Shown here: positions 1 to 11,929 of the stretch, in pieces
Layout: every line of letters begins with the position of its first letter
Numbering within the stretch: position 1 is the stretch's first letter
Assembly: GCA_950295325.1 (NCBI GenBank)
Contig: OX485809.1
Span: 14,820,001 to 14,884,000 of the forward strand
Reading direction: 5' to 3'
From: Polytrichum commune
Lineage: Eukaryota > Streptophyta > Polytrichopsida > Polytrichales > Polytrichaceae
Length of the DNA stretch: 64,000 nucleotides
Notes under the pieces: model-generated
Databases searched by the model: none
Told to the model about the DNA's origin: nothing
The model's input: the letters and a program-made list of their open reading frames with translations, nothing else
Made by a program: the position numbers and the translations under genes

Positions 1-432
1 ATAGATTGATAATTTGTGCGTTATGTGGTTTGGGGTGTGTGTGACAAGGACTTTAGTTAAGAACAAACATCTAAAATGCATGTGCTAATAGCATGTACAA
101 TGAGATTGGACTATATGTCCAAATTATGGACACCTTTATAGGTTGAGTTTTGAACATAAATTATTATTAAAAAAAAACCCCCATGCAGTCATCAAAAAGG
201 AAAGAGAATCTTCACTCTTATCCCCTATAAGTTTTACATCTCAGCTTCAAACTTAAAACTTGAAATGACATATTACATGATTCACAATGAAATGAAATTG
301 AAGTTAAAGTATGGGAAGCCAAAAAGCCAAATGGGATTGAAAGTACATTAGGATGCTTTCAATCGCTAATTCTATAGAGTGGCGGAGTGCGGTAGCCTAT
401 GTGAAATAGAGGCTAATGTACACTTGATGGTC
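1..432. other. AT-rich intergenic DNA, no gene seen
   Basis: No reading frame, RNA gene or clear repeat end is visible here. It borders the 3' end of a dead LINE copy on the minus strand and may contain that element's untranslated 3' end. Confidence 0.4.
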
Positions 433-1420
433 CAATTAAAAAGAAGACTTGAGGCTCCTTAGAACTACATTCTCAAATGATGATAGAAAGCTATCTCTAA
501 TACGATTATGTAGGGGATATTCCAACACGAAATGTGGCTTGTTTTCAACTGTATTATAAGAGCAAAAGTGGCATAGTCTAGTATATTTAGAGTTACGGAT
601 AGTTGAGCAGTGTTTGATGTCAATGGTAAGTCTATGGTTTGAAGTAGGCAACAATTGTCTTGCATAGTGGTGGTGTCAATGGTTGCTTCAAGTACAATCC
701 ACATTTGTATTTGAGAAAATCCTTGAGGTGAAGGCAATCTAGTTTCTTCCCTAAGAGATGGAAAGAGTTCCACTTTGTTGCAAGAAAAGCCTCCTTGATA
801 TCATCATATGCTACTTTTGATGTGGTTGGGATGTCATGGGTTCCAATGAGATAGACCCCATGATGTCTTCCACATGGTTGTCGATTTGTGCCAGGTGTTA
901 AATCCTTGTTCGGCTAGGTGTCAAGAAAGTGGGTTGCTTTTATTGACTACCCAAGAGGAGGATAGGCAGGCAAGCCGGTGTTGGAAGCCCGTTGTGAGCT
1001 TGAGAGCGTATGATTTTATGAAAAGTTCCTCATAACATTACTTAGCACCCACTGTTTGTTCAGTGGGCCCTTGGAATATAGCAATCGGATGTTCATAAAG
1101 TTGTGTCTCTTGCTCAACTTTTGAGCATCCGATTGCTATATTCCAAGGGCCCATTGAAAAAACAATGGTTGTTGTTGAGTAATGTTATGTTTAAATTTGG
1201 CCAACAAAGTATGATAGTAGTCAAACAACGCACTTTGACGTGACACATCACGTGCATCTTCGTACCCTTTTCAAAAACCTTCCAATGAGGGTTTTTCAAG
1301 TCAACTCCCCAAATTTCAGTGCCATATGTAAAAGTTGGAAGCACCAAAACCTTTAGTAAATGACTCAAAATATATACTTTGAAACAATCGTTAACCAAAT
1401 GAGAAGACGAAGACAATTCT
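433..1420 (-). pseudogene. Decayed LINE reverse-transcriptase C-terminal region, split by a foldback insertion
   Basis: On the minus strand, two separated open segments read as parts of the end of a plant non-LTR retrotransposon ORF2. The upstream piece (about 1416-1200) contains VLPTFTYGTEIWG followed by W-K-x-F-E, the usual motif just after the palm domain where a Y-G-x-E-x-W-G block precedes a K-F-L region. The downstream piece (about 780-436) contains RLCHFCSYN and a later H-F-V-L-E, matching the C-x2-C-x(n)-H-F-x4 zinc-binding-like tail of these ORFs; the last Cys of that motif is a Tyr here. Frameshifts and stops interrupt both pieces. A palindromic element (1033-1190) lies between them. 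The protein is non-functional. Which LINE clade it belongs to is not certain from this fragment. Confidence 0.65.
1033..1190. mobile_element. Short foldback (MITE-like) element inserted in the LINE copy
   Basis: The arms are inverted copies. The inner 27 bp, from GGGCCCTTGG to ATCGGATG, is perfectly repeated as its reverse complement around a ~34-bp spacer. Similarity continues outward to TAACATTACT on the left and AGTAATGTTA on the right, giving arms of about 60-70 bp. There is no coding capacity. It interrupts the LINE reading frame, so it inserted later. Confidence 0.7.
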
Positions 1421-1503
1421 AAAAAATATTAACTAATCAAATGGTCAAATGTTTTTGTGGAGTTGGAAATGCCTACATCCACATAAGGACACATAAGGTA
1501 TGA

Positions 1504-1755
1504 GCTGACCCTAAACAACCGGGATGTTAGTAAAGAGGTACCCATTGGAGTGGTTGGAGGTTCGATCCCCGCTACGAAATTTTCTCTCTACTTGACAGAA
1601 AAAATAATTAGCTAGGTAAGTAAGAAGCCAAGAGCCCACCTATTGCAAGATAAGCAGTAAAACCCCACCTTGCACCCAGAGGATTCTTGAATATGGTAAG
1701 GCCAACATGCTCAAATTCACGTCAGATTGCCCAACATCGATTGTTTATTTGTTTA
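1504..1755 (+). mobile_element. tRNA-headed SINE, long-tail type (S2), copy 1
   Basis: The head carries the conserved run ACC-CTAAAC-ACCGG, an A-box-like stretch (GTAAAGAGGTACCC) and a B box (GGTTCGATCCC). It is followed by TCTCTCTACTTGAC and a tail ending near TTGTTTATTTGTTTAAG. The copy at 3341-3614 matches over its whole length in reverse orientation. The head is shared with the S1 SINEs at 6066, 18590 and 19633, but the tail is different. SINEs are Pol III-transcribed and move with LINE enzymes; no protein is encoded. Confidence 0.75.
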
Positions 1756-2082
1756 AGACACATACATATATATAAAGCTGCAAAAAAGGGCACGTTCCAA
1801 TGTTGGATTTTCCCCTTTTTATTTGTACAGACAATTGTGTAGTGACAGTCGGTTAGATGATGCACATCTGTGTTATAAAATATACTTGAATTTCAGCAAC
1901 ATTGACTATTGGAACGTAAGAAGAATCGTTGAAACTCAAGCTCCGTGTGAGTCAGAGAGTAGTATATAGAGAGACCAGCTTCTCACAGCCAAAGTACAAG
2001 GGTCAGAGGCCTCCCCAAATTCAACATTGAACGTGTTTGTTGTAGAAAACATTTCCCATCGACTACTACCTTACCACATTTA

Positions 2083-2682
2083 GGGCCACTTCACACATAA
2101 GGCTGAAGGCCCTTTACCATGGCAATGTAAGAGCTCTCATTGGTCGAAAAGGCGGAGACCGTCCAAGTTCACTTCACACTAGGAGGTGAAGGCCTAAAGA
2201 CCCAAAGAAAAGTTCGTGGATGAAAAGTCTAAATGGAGACCTACATAGCTAGTTGTGGATAAGGGTGCATGGTCTACTAGAATTTACGTCAGACCCACCT
2301 CCAAGAGGTGGGCTTGACGCAAATTCCGGGAGACCATGAATTTTTTAATATTTTTCCAGCATGACATATTTTCAGGACAGACTGCATGGCAGATTCCAAG
2401 ACATATTCCAGGACAGACAAACACCACCAAGTAGTTATCTTAAATTGATAAACTTGGAGACATATTATATTAAACCAAATCCTCCCCTCTTTTTCCGCCA
2501 ACAAAATATGCAATGGTCCCGCAACATGGTTCATTCTCACTTCACACTATGCTTGAGGGCCAAAGACTACATAAAATGGCTTTCCCAACACCCATGGTAC
2601 GGCCTTTGGATGAGAGTCAAGGGTCCTCACCATCACAAGGTCACGGCTCTTGGCTCATGTGTGAAGTGGCCCTTAGGTTGCT
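2083..2682. mobile_element. Foldback element, GGGCCACTTCACACA family, single copy
   Basis: The left end reads GGGCCACTTCACACATAAG and the right end is the reverse complement of GGGCCACTTCACACATGAG, so the unit has long, imperfect terminal inverted repeats. The left arm also shares GCTCTCATTGGT-GAAAAGGCGGAG and GGTCCAAGTTC-like segments with the large composite at 23285-25082. Two open frames inside (2361-2717 and 2513-2887) have no recognisable domain and run through the repeat; I do not call them genes. Target-site duplication could not be identified. Confidence 0.6.
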
Positions 2683-2699
2683 TTATGTATTTGGTCATG

Positions 2700-2870
2700 T
2701 CCAAGGTACTACACTAACTATTGCATTTAGCATCACTTACTATTCGGGGTTACAAGATCCTATATATATATATTTAACTATCAATGTGATCTTTTACCAA
2801 GTAAAGATGTTAGTGTTTTATAATGTCCAAACAACCATTTTGACATTTGTTGGCAAAAAAATCATATATA
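2700..2870. repeat. Diverged copy of the ATCCCAATTAGTG MITE family
   Basis: It contains GGGGTTACA followed by a body ending TAATGTCCAAACAACCATTTTGAC-like, which matches the body of the copies at 18010-18165 and 4607-4815. The outer terminal repeat is eroded. Confidence 0.45.
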
Positions 2871-3340
2871 TATATAGTAGTGTGTGATTCCAAATTGTAA
2901 GTGACATTAAATAAAATATTTTGTGTATTATCTTAGTATGGATGTTTGCTATACAATTTGCATGTGATGGGCCTTAATGACATGACAAGAATCTCTCGTT
3001 ATGATGTTGGAATAGATGGAATGGTGGTTGTATGGTGGATGTTGGATCCCAAGCACGACGAATTACCATTAAAACCTAGTCTTGTACTTAGAGCATCTCC
3101 AACCCTACCCTTGATTGTCTACTTTTCCCAACCGCCATATTTTGGTATGATTTGCACACACGTCACCACCTTTTGTAGCCGTTATAGAGTACAAGTTAGG
3201 TGTTGATCGGGCCAATATGGGGTCACTTGTCACCACCAAGGAGGTTTGTTGTGCTATTTGAGTGTGTGAGCAAACGTCCTTCACCATGCCAACGCACCAC
3301 GTTGGTCCAAAGAGAGGACATAGTCACATTACAATCTAGT

Positions 3341-3614
3341 AGCATGAATAAACAAATGAATAAATAACCAACGTCGGGCAAACCGACGTGAATTTGAGCA
3401 TGTTGGCCCTACCATGTTCAAGAATCCTCTTGAAGCAGGTGGGGTTTATTGCCTACCTTGTTGTGGGTGGGCTTTTGGCTTCCTACCTGCTTAGCTAGTT
3501 TTTTCCCGTCAAGTAGAGAGAAGATGTTGCAACGGGAATCGAACTGCCAACCACTTCATTTGGAAATGGGTACCTCTTCACTATCACCCGGTAATTTAGG
3601 GTCATCTCGGACCT
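3341..3614 (-). mobile_element. tRNA-headed SINE, long-tail type (S2), copy 2 with target duplication
   Basis: Read on the minus strand it begins GGTCCGAGATGACCCTAAA, has an A-box-like GTGAAGAGGTACCC, a B box GGTTCGATTCC-type (here CAGTTCGATTCCC) and the same tail as 1504-1755, ending in an AT-rich TTTATTCATTTGTTTATTC tract. It is flanked by AATCTAGT at 3333-3340 and again at 3615-3622, a credible 8-bp target-site duplication that fixes both ends. Confidence 0.8.
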
Positions 3615-4606
3615 AATCTAGTTCTGTACAACCATCCGATGCAACTTGGCCATTGCGACTCGTGGCGAGAGAAAATGCAAGAAATAAATTAGTTTAGTTG
3701 TCAACCGGAGGTTATTGCTTTGTAGGTTTTCAACAGTGGGTAATTTGAACCCTCTAGTTGACAACCAATATGGTTTCTTTTTGTAGTTTCTTGCCACGAG
3801 TCACAATGGCCAAGTCGCAACGGATGGTTGCAATGGACAAGTTTTCTTCTAGTGTAGTGAGATATATGGTGATTGTAGTCAGCATTTTAGCCACAAGGGG
3901 AGGGGGGGGGGGGGGGCATGGCCAAGGCAACCGGCACATTCCATATGATTCTTGCGACCAAATGATCGAACCTTTTAGTTAAGTAACACCACTAGAGAGG
4001 GTCAATGTTCATGGACAGGGTAGTGCGTGTCTCTCATACTGGACTTGGGTGTCATGTTTGGGACTTGTTGAGTTTGGAGTTGTTGACCAAATGGTTAAGA
4101 ACATATGCACCGGAAACAACTCCAAACCCAAAATGGAAGGACTCGTGACACCCCTACCACCACAACAACCCAAAGTCGCTCCACAACACATTATATTCCA
4201 ATTCATTTTTTTAACAAAAATCAAATAACTTGCACATGTCACTATCAATAAAATATTACCATGCAAAGTACTCTTGAAGCATCATCAAACATTTGTCCAT
4301 GAGAAAGGGGGCCTTTATCATTTGCGGTAGGATAGACAAGTGAAAGCGTCATTTAAGCCTCTACGTCCATTTCTTAGGTTTGCGAAGGCTCGGGTGTTTG
4401 ACTAGTTCCTTACCATATCATTCCAAAGTGAGGTTAGAGAGGAAGTTGGCACTTGCAAAGTACTTATGGCTAATTTCTAGAATGTACATCCCAAGCGAGA
4501 GCCGTGATGTGGCATCCTCGAGGGGGGTTTCCAAGCTAGTAGAAGCTCTCTTAGAGCTCCTTCGGCCCCCAATGAGTAAAAAAGAAGACCAATAGGTACA
4601 TTGGTT
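3615..4606. other. Intergenic DNA with a poly-G tract
   Basis: No gene is recognised. A long G run interrupted by one A lies at about 3899-3916. Short open frames (for example 3758-3982 and 4009-4266) have no domain and overlap each other on opposite strands. Confidence 0.4.
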
Positions 4607-4815
4607 TTCCCAATTAGTGTGTGTTACTACTCCGAGTTACGCATTCCTATAGATATTCGATGGTAATGTAGTATTATATCAAGCAAAGTTGTTAATGTTC
4701 TAGAATGTCTAAACAAGCTATTGAATTTTCGTTAGTAAAATTTGAATTCATGAGTGAGATGTTATTGCACTGCGTAACTCCGCATAAAAGGGTGCATGTA
4801 TGGTAAAGTGGGCCA
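4607..4815 (-). mobile_element. MITE with ATCCCAATTAGTG terminal repeat, reverse copy
   Basis: The left end TTTCCCAATTAGTGTGTG and an inner GAGTTACGCA are mirrored on the right by GCACTGCGTAACTCC. When reversed, the body lines up with the better-preserved copy at 22660-22879 through most of its length. There is no coding capacity. Confidence 0.6.
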
Positions 4816-6065
4816 AAAAAGTGCAATGGTGTTCTAAAACCATATTGTTTTTGGTTAAACTCCTAAAAATAATAGCAATGTGTTGTTTACATTGGATTTT
4901 TTATGAAGCCCTCTATTGTTGTGTTTAGTACTCAAACATAGAATACCAATACAAGATCTTCAAAAATCATCATTAAAAAGAAATGCTCAAAAGAAATGAA
5001 ATAAATTTAGATTTGGACACGAATTTCACAACCTTCAAAACTTTGAATTTTATATTTTATATTTATATTATTGAAATTCACTTAAAAATTTGAGGTCATC
5101 ATCAATTGTTTTGTAGAATATCGTCAATTTAATGTGATTGTATCGTACTTTGAATAAATTTTAGACAACTACTTGTTCAACACACTGCTCAGGAAGAACC
5201 GGCGGTTAGTTATAGATGAACCGGTTGAGTTTGAGAAATAACCGGTTGAGGTTCGAGACTTCAAGACAATTACCAATCATTTTAGAGGAATCTATAAAAT
5301 ATACCTCAAATGAATGAACCAAAATTAGAAGATGCCAACATGTAACCGGTTACATTTAGTATCACTAGGATCTTGATCGACTATGCCCAAAAACTTCCCG
5401 GGCACTGGTTCAACATCACCACATGCACATTACTTGCATCATCTTCTAAAACATGTAGTTTATATTTTATTTTTAAAATTAATATATTTTGTCAACATAA
5501 ATGACTAGGCTTAGGAAATCAAAATTTTGTGAACGTTCGTGATTTTTGTTTCATAAATTCAAAGTTAATATACAATTTTGAATCACTTTCAGTTAAACCA
5601 ATGGAGGGATCAAGAGTTGTCCACTATATTGTATCTGCACCCTATAACACACACTAATTGGGATACTTAATGCAACATGGTCCACACAATTTGCATACAT
5701 GTATTGATTGCAAAACCATGGGAATTTTCTATACCACTACTATGCGATCACATTGATGCTTACATGCATTGGTTGCAATCTTCGATAATCAATTCCGTGA
5801 TCCATTGTTGTTGTTGCCGTTACTACTATTACTATTTCAAACAAATGATCGAGCTCTTCAACAATGAAAAAAAATCCAATGCAACACAGTTTTGAGTAGG
5901 TTTGCAAACTTCCAGAATCCTCCACACACACACACTTTCAATTTGTACCATTTTTTTAAATTAAAAAAATTAAAAAAAAACTTCACTTAGCTTCAACAAA
6001 ACGAGGCTCATTCTCTCAAGGTAGCTCAACCACAGTTGTCATCCATCCAAACTAATAAAATGACT
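4816..6065. other. AT-rich intergenic DNA
   Basis: No gene is seen. A lone ACACACTAATTGGGAT near 5645-5665 matches the terminal repeat of the MITE family and is probably an isolated end. Short AT runs dominate 5030-5110 and 5950-5985. Confidence 0.4.
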
Positions 6066-6241
6066 GGTCCGAGATGACCTTAAACTACTGGATGATGGTG
6101 GAGAGATACCCAAATCTCAAGGAAGAGGTTGGCAGTTCGAATCCCAGTTGTGAAATCTCCTCTCCACTTGATGGAAAACTTGTCAGGTGGTGAACTGCCT
6201 CCTGTGCTTTGGCGCTGGCCTGTCGGCCGTCTGTCTCAAAA

Positions 6242-6272
<31 letters not shown>
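6066..6272 (+). mobile_element. tRNA-headed SINE, short-tail type (S1), copy 1
   Basis: It starts GGTCCGAGATGACCTTAAAC and carries an A-box-like TGGTGGAGAGATACCC and a degenerate B box (CAGTTCGAATCCC). It then has the S1-specific tail TTTGGCGCTGGCCTGTCGG and CTGTCTC, ending in A(6) and about nine GAA repeats. Copies at 18590 and 19633 match throughout. The GAA microsatellite probably grew from the SINE's A-rich end. Confidence 0.8.
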
Positions 6273-6762
6273 TAATAACATGACATTCTATGCATGCTTC
6301 CGTTTACTTGGGTTTCACTAGAGTAATTTGGGACTTTTGAGGTTAATTTTGGTTTTCAGCTCATTAGGAAAATGAAATAAAATATAAAAACAATGGACTA
6401 AATAACTATTTTCCTAACATGTCCCCGTGGTTGTTTGAAGTGTATTTACCAATCCTAAACACATATAATGTAAATTTCAAATCACGTTAGTTTTTGAATA
6501 ATGATAGGAGAGAAAAAAAAATCCATTACACATGCTTTTAATACTAAAGCATCATGTAGCATTCAAGAAATAGCTCAAATATAACTTAAATAAGTTATTT
6601 ATTAAACTCAACTAAGTAAGATCGAATTGCCTCAAATGTTGATCAAGTGGTAAGCTAGTGTGTGGAGTTGATTGGAATTGTGTCTTCATGAGTAGAAGCA
6701 AAGTATTGAAATGACACAACTATCTAACACGAGGTGACCATAACGACATCAACAATTGTCAT

Positions 6763-7140
6763 TTTGGTGACTTCATGTGTTGGATGATTGTGTCAGTTTG
6801 GTGACTTCATGTGTTGGATGATTGTGTCAGTTTGGTGACTTCATGTGTTGGATGATTGTGTCAGTTTGGTGACTTCATGTGTTGGATGATTGTGTCAGTT
6901 TGGTGACTTCATGTGTTGGATGATTGTGTCAGTTTGGTGACTTCATGTGTTGGATGATTGTGTCATTTTGGTGACTTCATGTGTTGGATGATTGTGTCAG
7001 TTTGGTGACTTCATGTGTTGGATGATTGTGTCATTTTGGTCACTTCATGTGTTGGATGATTGTGTCATTTTGGTCACTTCATGTGTTAAATGATTATGTC
7101 ATTTTGGTCACTTCGTGTTAGATGATTATATCATTTCGAT
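6763..7140. repeat. Minisatellite, 34-bp unit, about 11 copies
   Basis: The unit GTGACTTCATGTGTTGGATG plus ATTGTGTCAGTTTG repeats every 34 bp. The phrase TTGGATGATTG starts at 6780, 6814, 6848, 6882, 6916, 6950, 6984, 7018 and 7052, then degenerates over two more units (near 7086 and 7118). The first six spacers end in CAGTTTGG; later ones switch to CATTTTGG and then GGTCACTTC, a gradient typical of growth by slippage or unequal exchange. No reading frame runs through the array. Confidence 0.95.
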
Positions 7141-8984
7141 ATCTTGTTTCTACTAGTGCTTGTGACCATATGGATTTCAAATCCTTTTAGAGCAACTATG
7201 GTCAAGGGGCAACCACATGTTGACATCGTCTTTGTCTCTCTCATAAACCCGTAGGGTATTGTCATATGATCCGACACAAAAACAATATGTCTGGGGGGAT
7301 ACATTTCCCACATGTTGTATTTACATTTGCCTACACATGTTGAATCCAAGGTGCAAATTATGATCTTTTGGTACCTCGAGTGTTGAATGAGGCAATACTA
7401 TTGTAGGGTAAGGTAGATGGATCTTAAATGGTTACTTCTTTTCTTACTAGCTCACTTCTCCTAGGATATGAATCACACAATTGTATGAGATGTTTAGTAA
7501 ATCCAAAACAAGGCATTCTCCTCATTATTTATGGAGCTCATGTTAATATCTTGTCCACTATCAAAGTGAAGACTCTCATGCTCATTAAATGCTCATATAG
7601 GTCACCCCCCAATTATGTTCACCATTGAACCTAGAATGGTTATCATATTATGAGCACACAATCCAATCTCTTTCAAACACATGTTTTTCTAGTGTCCATT
7701 TTTTGAAGTCACGTCAAACCACACACCACCCAAATATAGGTGTTGAAAAAAGAAAAAGTAACCAAATTAGGCATGTCTACCTTGGTGGGGTTTATTTTGG
7801 ATAAAGACGGCATACATGATGAAGGTCATGTATGCTTGATTGGTGGTCATGAATAATTAATATGTAGGAGATCAAGGGTAATCCCCAACTTCCCAAGCAA
7901 CCATTTTATGGTTGATGGATGATTTCTACCTTTCATTAATCCCATCTACCGCATTCATCTGCAATCTAAATAACTACAGATACCAAGCCATCATGGATAT
8001 CTACCCATAGACACATGAGCCATGCAATCTGGAGATGATTAGAATGTGGGAAAAAAAGGAAAAAAGGAAAATCAAAGTGGGAAGTGGTCAATGGTTTGTT
8101 ATATTGGGAGCTCATGTGAGGGTGTTGGCTTTAATTAATGGTTGCAACTCCAATGCAAACTTTGCATGAACATCAAAGATGTTCATTTTGGCAAAAGTGA
8201 AATATTTGATGATGCTCATGTAAAAAAGGGCCATTGTGCTCAGATCAACCATTCAACTCAACATCTGGACACCGTCCAATTTTTAAGGAACTCTTTGCAT
8301 ATATGTGGTTGGAAACGTGGGATAGTTTCACATACTCCAAAAGCAAGGCGGCTAGCCTATTGTGGGCTGCTCGTTTTGGCATGAGATTTGTGCAGATGCT
8401 TAAACTATTGGGCAGTTCCCATCCAGTGGATCGCACGAGCACTCCGCTCATTTTGTAGGTGAATTTGATTGGTCAAAGGACTGTTTCCGGGGGATAAAAA
8501 CACGACGATTTCTCAAGCGCATCACTCCCTTCAATTGTTATAGTCGAAAAAATCCCAAGCGTTTTGTATATGCTCAATGTTTCCCTCAAAATAGCTCGTC
8601 TCCCATGTTCCAAGGTCCTACAAACAAACCTCATTTTAACCTCAAAACTTATCATGAAAATCTCACGATCCACATCGAGTGGAATGCACTTGAGACAACC
8701 CTTTCATAGGCTTGGGAAGTTAGTAGGGGAATCACAAAATAATAATACTACTACTACTACAGTGCTACACACCGTATATATGAAAATAATGAAGGTGGCC
8801 GAGAGCATCGGATGTGCGTTGGCCTTGATACTGTAGAAATGTTGCTTGTCCATATCTTTTTTCATCACGGGCCCCTTTCCGAGTCTCAAAAGCACGGCCT
8901 CATCCAAGTCCCGTAGGGCAAGAGGGAATCATTTGCACATGAGCAAGTATCATCCGTCTCTCATCCATCTCTCATTCATCCATG
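7141..8984. other. Intergenic DNA, possible unidentified gene remnant
   Basis: No gene is recognised. From 8907 down to 8245, three consecutive open minus-strand segments follow one another with higher GC content than the surroundings, which could be a broken gene, but none shows a domain I know. The 7141-8140 half shows nothing. Confidence 0.35.
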
Positions 8985-8989
8985 GTAAT

Positions 8990-9412
8990 TTAACACTAAA
9001 TATGGTATTTAGTGTTAAATGGTGTTTTATGTCACTATGGTAATTTTTTGGATGACATTTCTCATGAATGAGTGAACGAATATCGTCATGGATGATGGAT
9101 GAGTTCACCCGTTGGCCTAAACCCTACCTTCTTTTGTCGGCAACTTGTGATGAAATATTGTCATGGGTGATTGAAATGTGGATGGAAAGTCACTTGGTGA
9201 GTGAGAGTAGCTGCAACACTATAAATCTATGAATCCCCAAGAAAATTTACAAGGAATGACAAATAATGTTGGGTTAACATTTAGTGTCGGTGACACTACA
9301 TTGCGGTTTATAATTGGTATTGAGAAAAACAATAGCATATTAAATGTGGATGCATACGGGCCTCAAAGTGTCACGTCTACTAATTGTCCATATTATACGA
9401 TTCGTCGACATA
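8990..9412 (-). mobile_element. Dispersed element, family A, copy 1
   Basis: It begins at an ACACTAAAT-(5)-ATTTAGTGT palindrome, continues with a body containing CTTTTGTCGGCAACTTGTGA, and ends in AAGGAATGACAAATAATGTT and a GGTGACACTA segment. The same order, in one or the other orientation, occurs at 36644-36985, 47890-48271 and 62222-62511. It is non-coding. Confidence 0.6.
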
Positions 9413-9685
9413 AGTAACATTTTGAAGTAAATAAATATATACATGATGACATTTTGTGTAGCCCATTGGGATACTCTAGATGATGGCTTTGCAATTTTAG
9501 TATGCAAGGGGAAGTATTGAGGATACTAATGGCAAGTGTCACGTGTTTGCATTTTATTATGCACGGGAAAGATATTCTTGAACATACTAATATGCCAAGT
9601 GTCATTTGTGTACGCTTTAGTCAACTTGTGTAACATAGACATACACCTCATAACACTATTGGCCATACTCATGCCAAGATATTCG

Positions 9686-10071
9686 TGTTAGCTGGATTTT
9701 GTAATTACCTTGGGGTAAAGGAGTTGTTATTGTTAGATTCACTTTAGATTACCTAGGAAGTCCGTTAGGAAAATAACGATAAGGTGGTAATGGAAGGCTA
9801 GGAGTATAGCTCCAAGATGCTTATCAACTCGAATTGAGTACTTAGATTCGAGATTAAGTTTTTGGTGTTGTCTAAACAAAATGAGTTGGGATATGTACGT
9901 AGACATCTATGTGGAGTCCCTAGACGATATATCCACAAACTTGTACTCTTTGCATTGGCAAATAGCAATAACCCTTGACATCTAGTGTTGTGTATAGACT
10001 ATGGCTTAGGTAGTCGCCTTACTTTTGACCTATGTCACATCTCATTCCTAAGAGTTACCGAACCACTAACA
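9686..10071 (+). repeat. 5' LTR of the gypsy element
   Basis: It shares with the 3' copy GCTTATCAACTCGAAT, GTACTTAGATTCGAGA, TTTTGGTGT-GTCTAAACAA, TATCCACAAA-TTGTACTC and AGAGTTACCG. It starts TGTTAG and ends near ACTAACA. The following TTTGGCGACCATGATATGG is where a primer-binding site should sit; the tRNA used was not determined. Confidence 0.85.
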
Positions 10072-10079
10072 TTTGGCGA

Positions 10080-10950
10080 CCATGATATGGATGAGCTCGT
10101 GATAAGCAAATGATTTGATTTGTTTAGTTGGTGTGGAGGAACCAAGACAAACAATTAAAGATAATAAACAACCCACAACATTTTACATCACCGAATCCAG
10201 AAAAAACGTGGAAGTGTCCACGAAAGACCTTTCCAAAGTCATAGGAGACATCATCAAACAATTCTTCAAATTAGACAACCTGTTCAAGCGATTCAGAATG
10301 AAAGTTGGAGGGAGACAACGCGCTTTAATCAAAACATATAAAATAAAGAACATGGAAGCCACGCCCATTACTCCATTACCACCTCGAATCAACCGCCCAC
10401 CACTACAACCCTGCTGCTAATCCTCTTATATCAATATCTCTACTACCCATGTGGGGGCTATGGCATCCCACACAACCAACAAAGCCACCGTATTGGGCAT
10501 GGCCAAATGGGGCATTTGCCATCAATACTCTTCCTTCTGTTCCAACCTTACCAATACACCAAAATAAGCTCCCATGTCGAGTTTTTTATAACAGTGTTGA
10601 CCCAGATGCGCATGTCAAAGCCTTCAGCATTATGGCAACAATGAATGGTGTCAAATCCGCACTCAATTGAAGGAACGTCTATGGCACCACTTTGTGAGGA
10701 TCCAACATCAAGTGGTACATGAGTTTCAATCGAGATGAACCGTTAGCCACTGTTGAAACACTTGGAAGAAAATTCCACAAATGTTTTGGAAGCATAATAT
10801 TAGATGATATAATCATCTCAAAAACAAACAAAACACCAATGACATTGTTGATGATTATTTTTCCAAAATTATCAAATTACCATATTCGTACTTAGCCAAC
10901 CCGACAAATCGGTATTAATGATATGTTTTGGGTTGGATTAAAACATTGGA
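10080..10950 (+). pseudogene. gypsy gag remnant
   Basis: Fragments include a Pro-rich segment and VDPDAHVKAF, close to the D-P-D-A-H-V motif near the start of the retrotransposon gag domain in plant gypsy elements. The frame is broken repeatedly, for example at 10421 and 10668. Gag would form the particle shell; this copy cannot. Confidence 0.7.
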
Positions 10951-11929
10951 TACAAAAAAGCACGACATTGATGTTGATGTTAACCTTAAGAGACGCTTAC
11001 GAGGCAACACTTCTCATAGAGGAAAGAGGATAGGCAAACGTCAAACCGACCACGATTACAACACCCACTTGTCCAATTTGCCAAAAAACTACACTCGAAC
11101 AAACCCATGTTGGTTCAATCCAAATAATCTTGACAACCGGCTCATTGGCTTGAATTGCAAGAAACTTTCACCACAACCAACATGGAGATCTAAAAAACAT
11201 ATTATCACGCGACACAACCCAATGTACCACCTTACAAAACCAACCAGTCAATGTTGACCATGTCGTTGTGATGTTTCAAGTCTGGTGGATCACCAAAATA
11301 TTGAATGTCCCATCACACATGAACGGTGGGAAAGGTATTGAGCGGCACCAATGTCACTAGGATGAGGAGGAATTACAATCAACGAATTGAAAGATACCTC
11401 CACCCATGCCATACATGTTGAGTGCCACATCGTGGCAACTCTACGACTACCAATGAAGTTATGCCCAAAGAGTACGAACCAACCCAACCATACGAAACAT
11501 CAATATGGCAGAAATTCAACTCAATTCAAGACCAAACCATGGCCGAATTGGAGGACACGCCACTTGAATGGACACCCATTTTAGCTAGCCTACCCGAATG
11601 GCCAAAGGAAGTTTCCCCTCCCATCTAGAAACCCATATAACAAATTCAGACTTCCCCACCACTTCACAACTTGCTCGACATCCCAATACAAATACCTTTA
11701 AAACAAGTCATACAATGATTTCATAATTACAACTTAACATTCGTCAACAATGCACCACGCAATTGAACATGATTGAAGTTGACCATCATGTGGCTTCAAT
11801 ACGATGACCATCAACAACATCACACTAAACAATGTTATGGTCGATGGTGGTTTTGGCATTAACATATTGTTTGCACACCTTCGCATTCGCCTTGTGTTAT
11901 CCAAACCAAAAAAATAAATAGACTTTATA

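Noticed and set aside
6066-6200. SINE heads considered as tRNA genes because of their B boxes
   Set aside because: No cloverleaf, acceptor stem or anticodon stem can be drawn; copies are dispersed, share tails and have target duplications.
6735-7140. CRISPR-like array
   Set aside because: The 34-bp units are contiguous without unique spacers and the DNA is plant nuclear.
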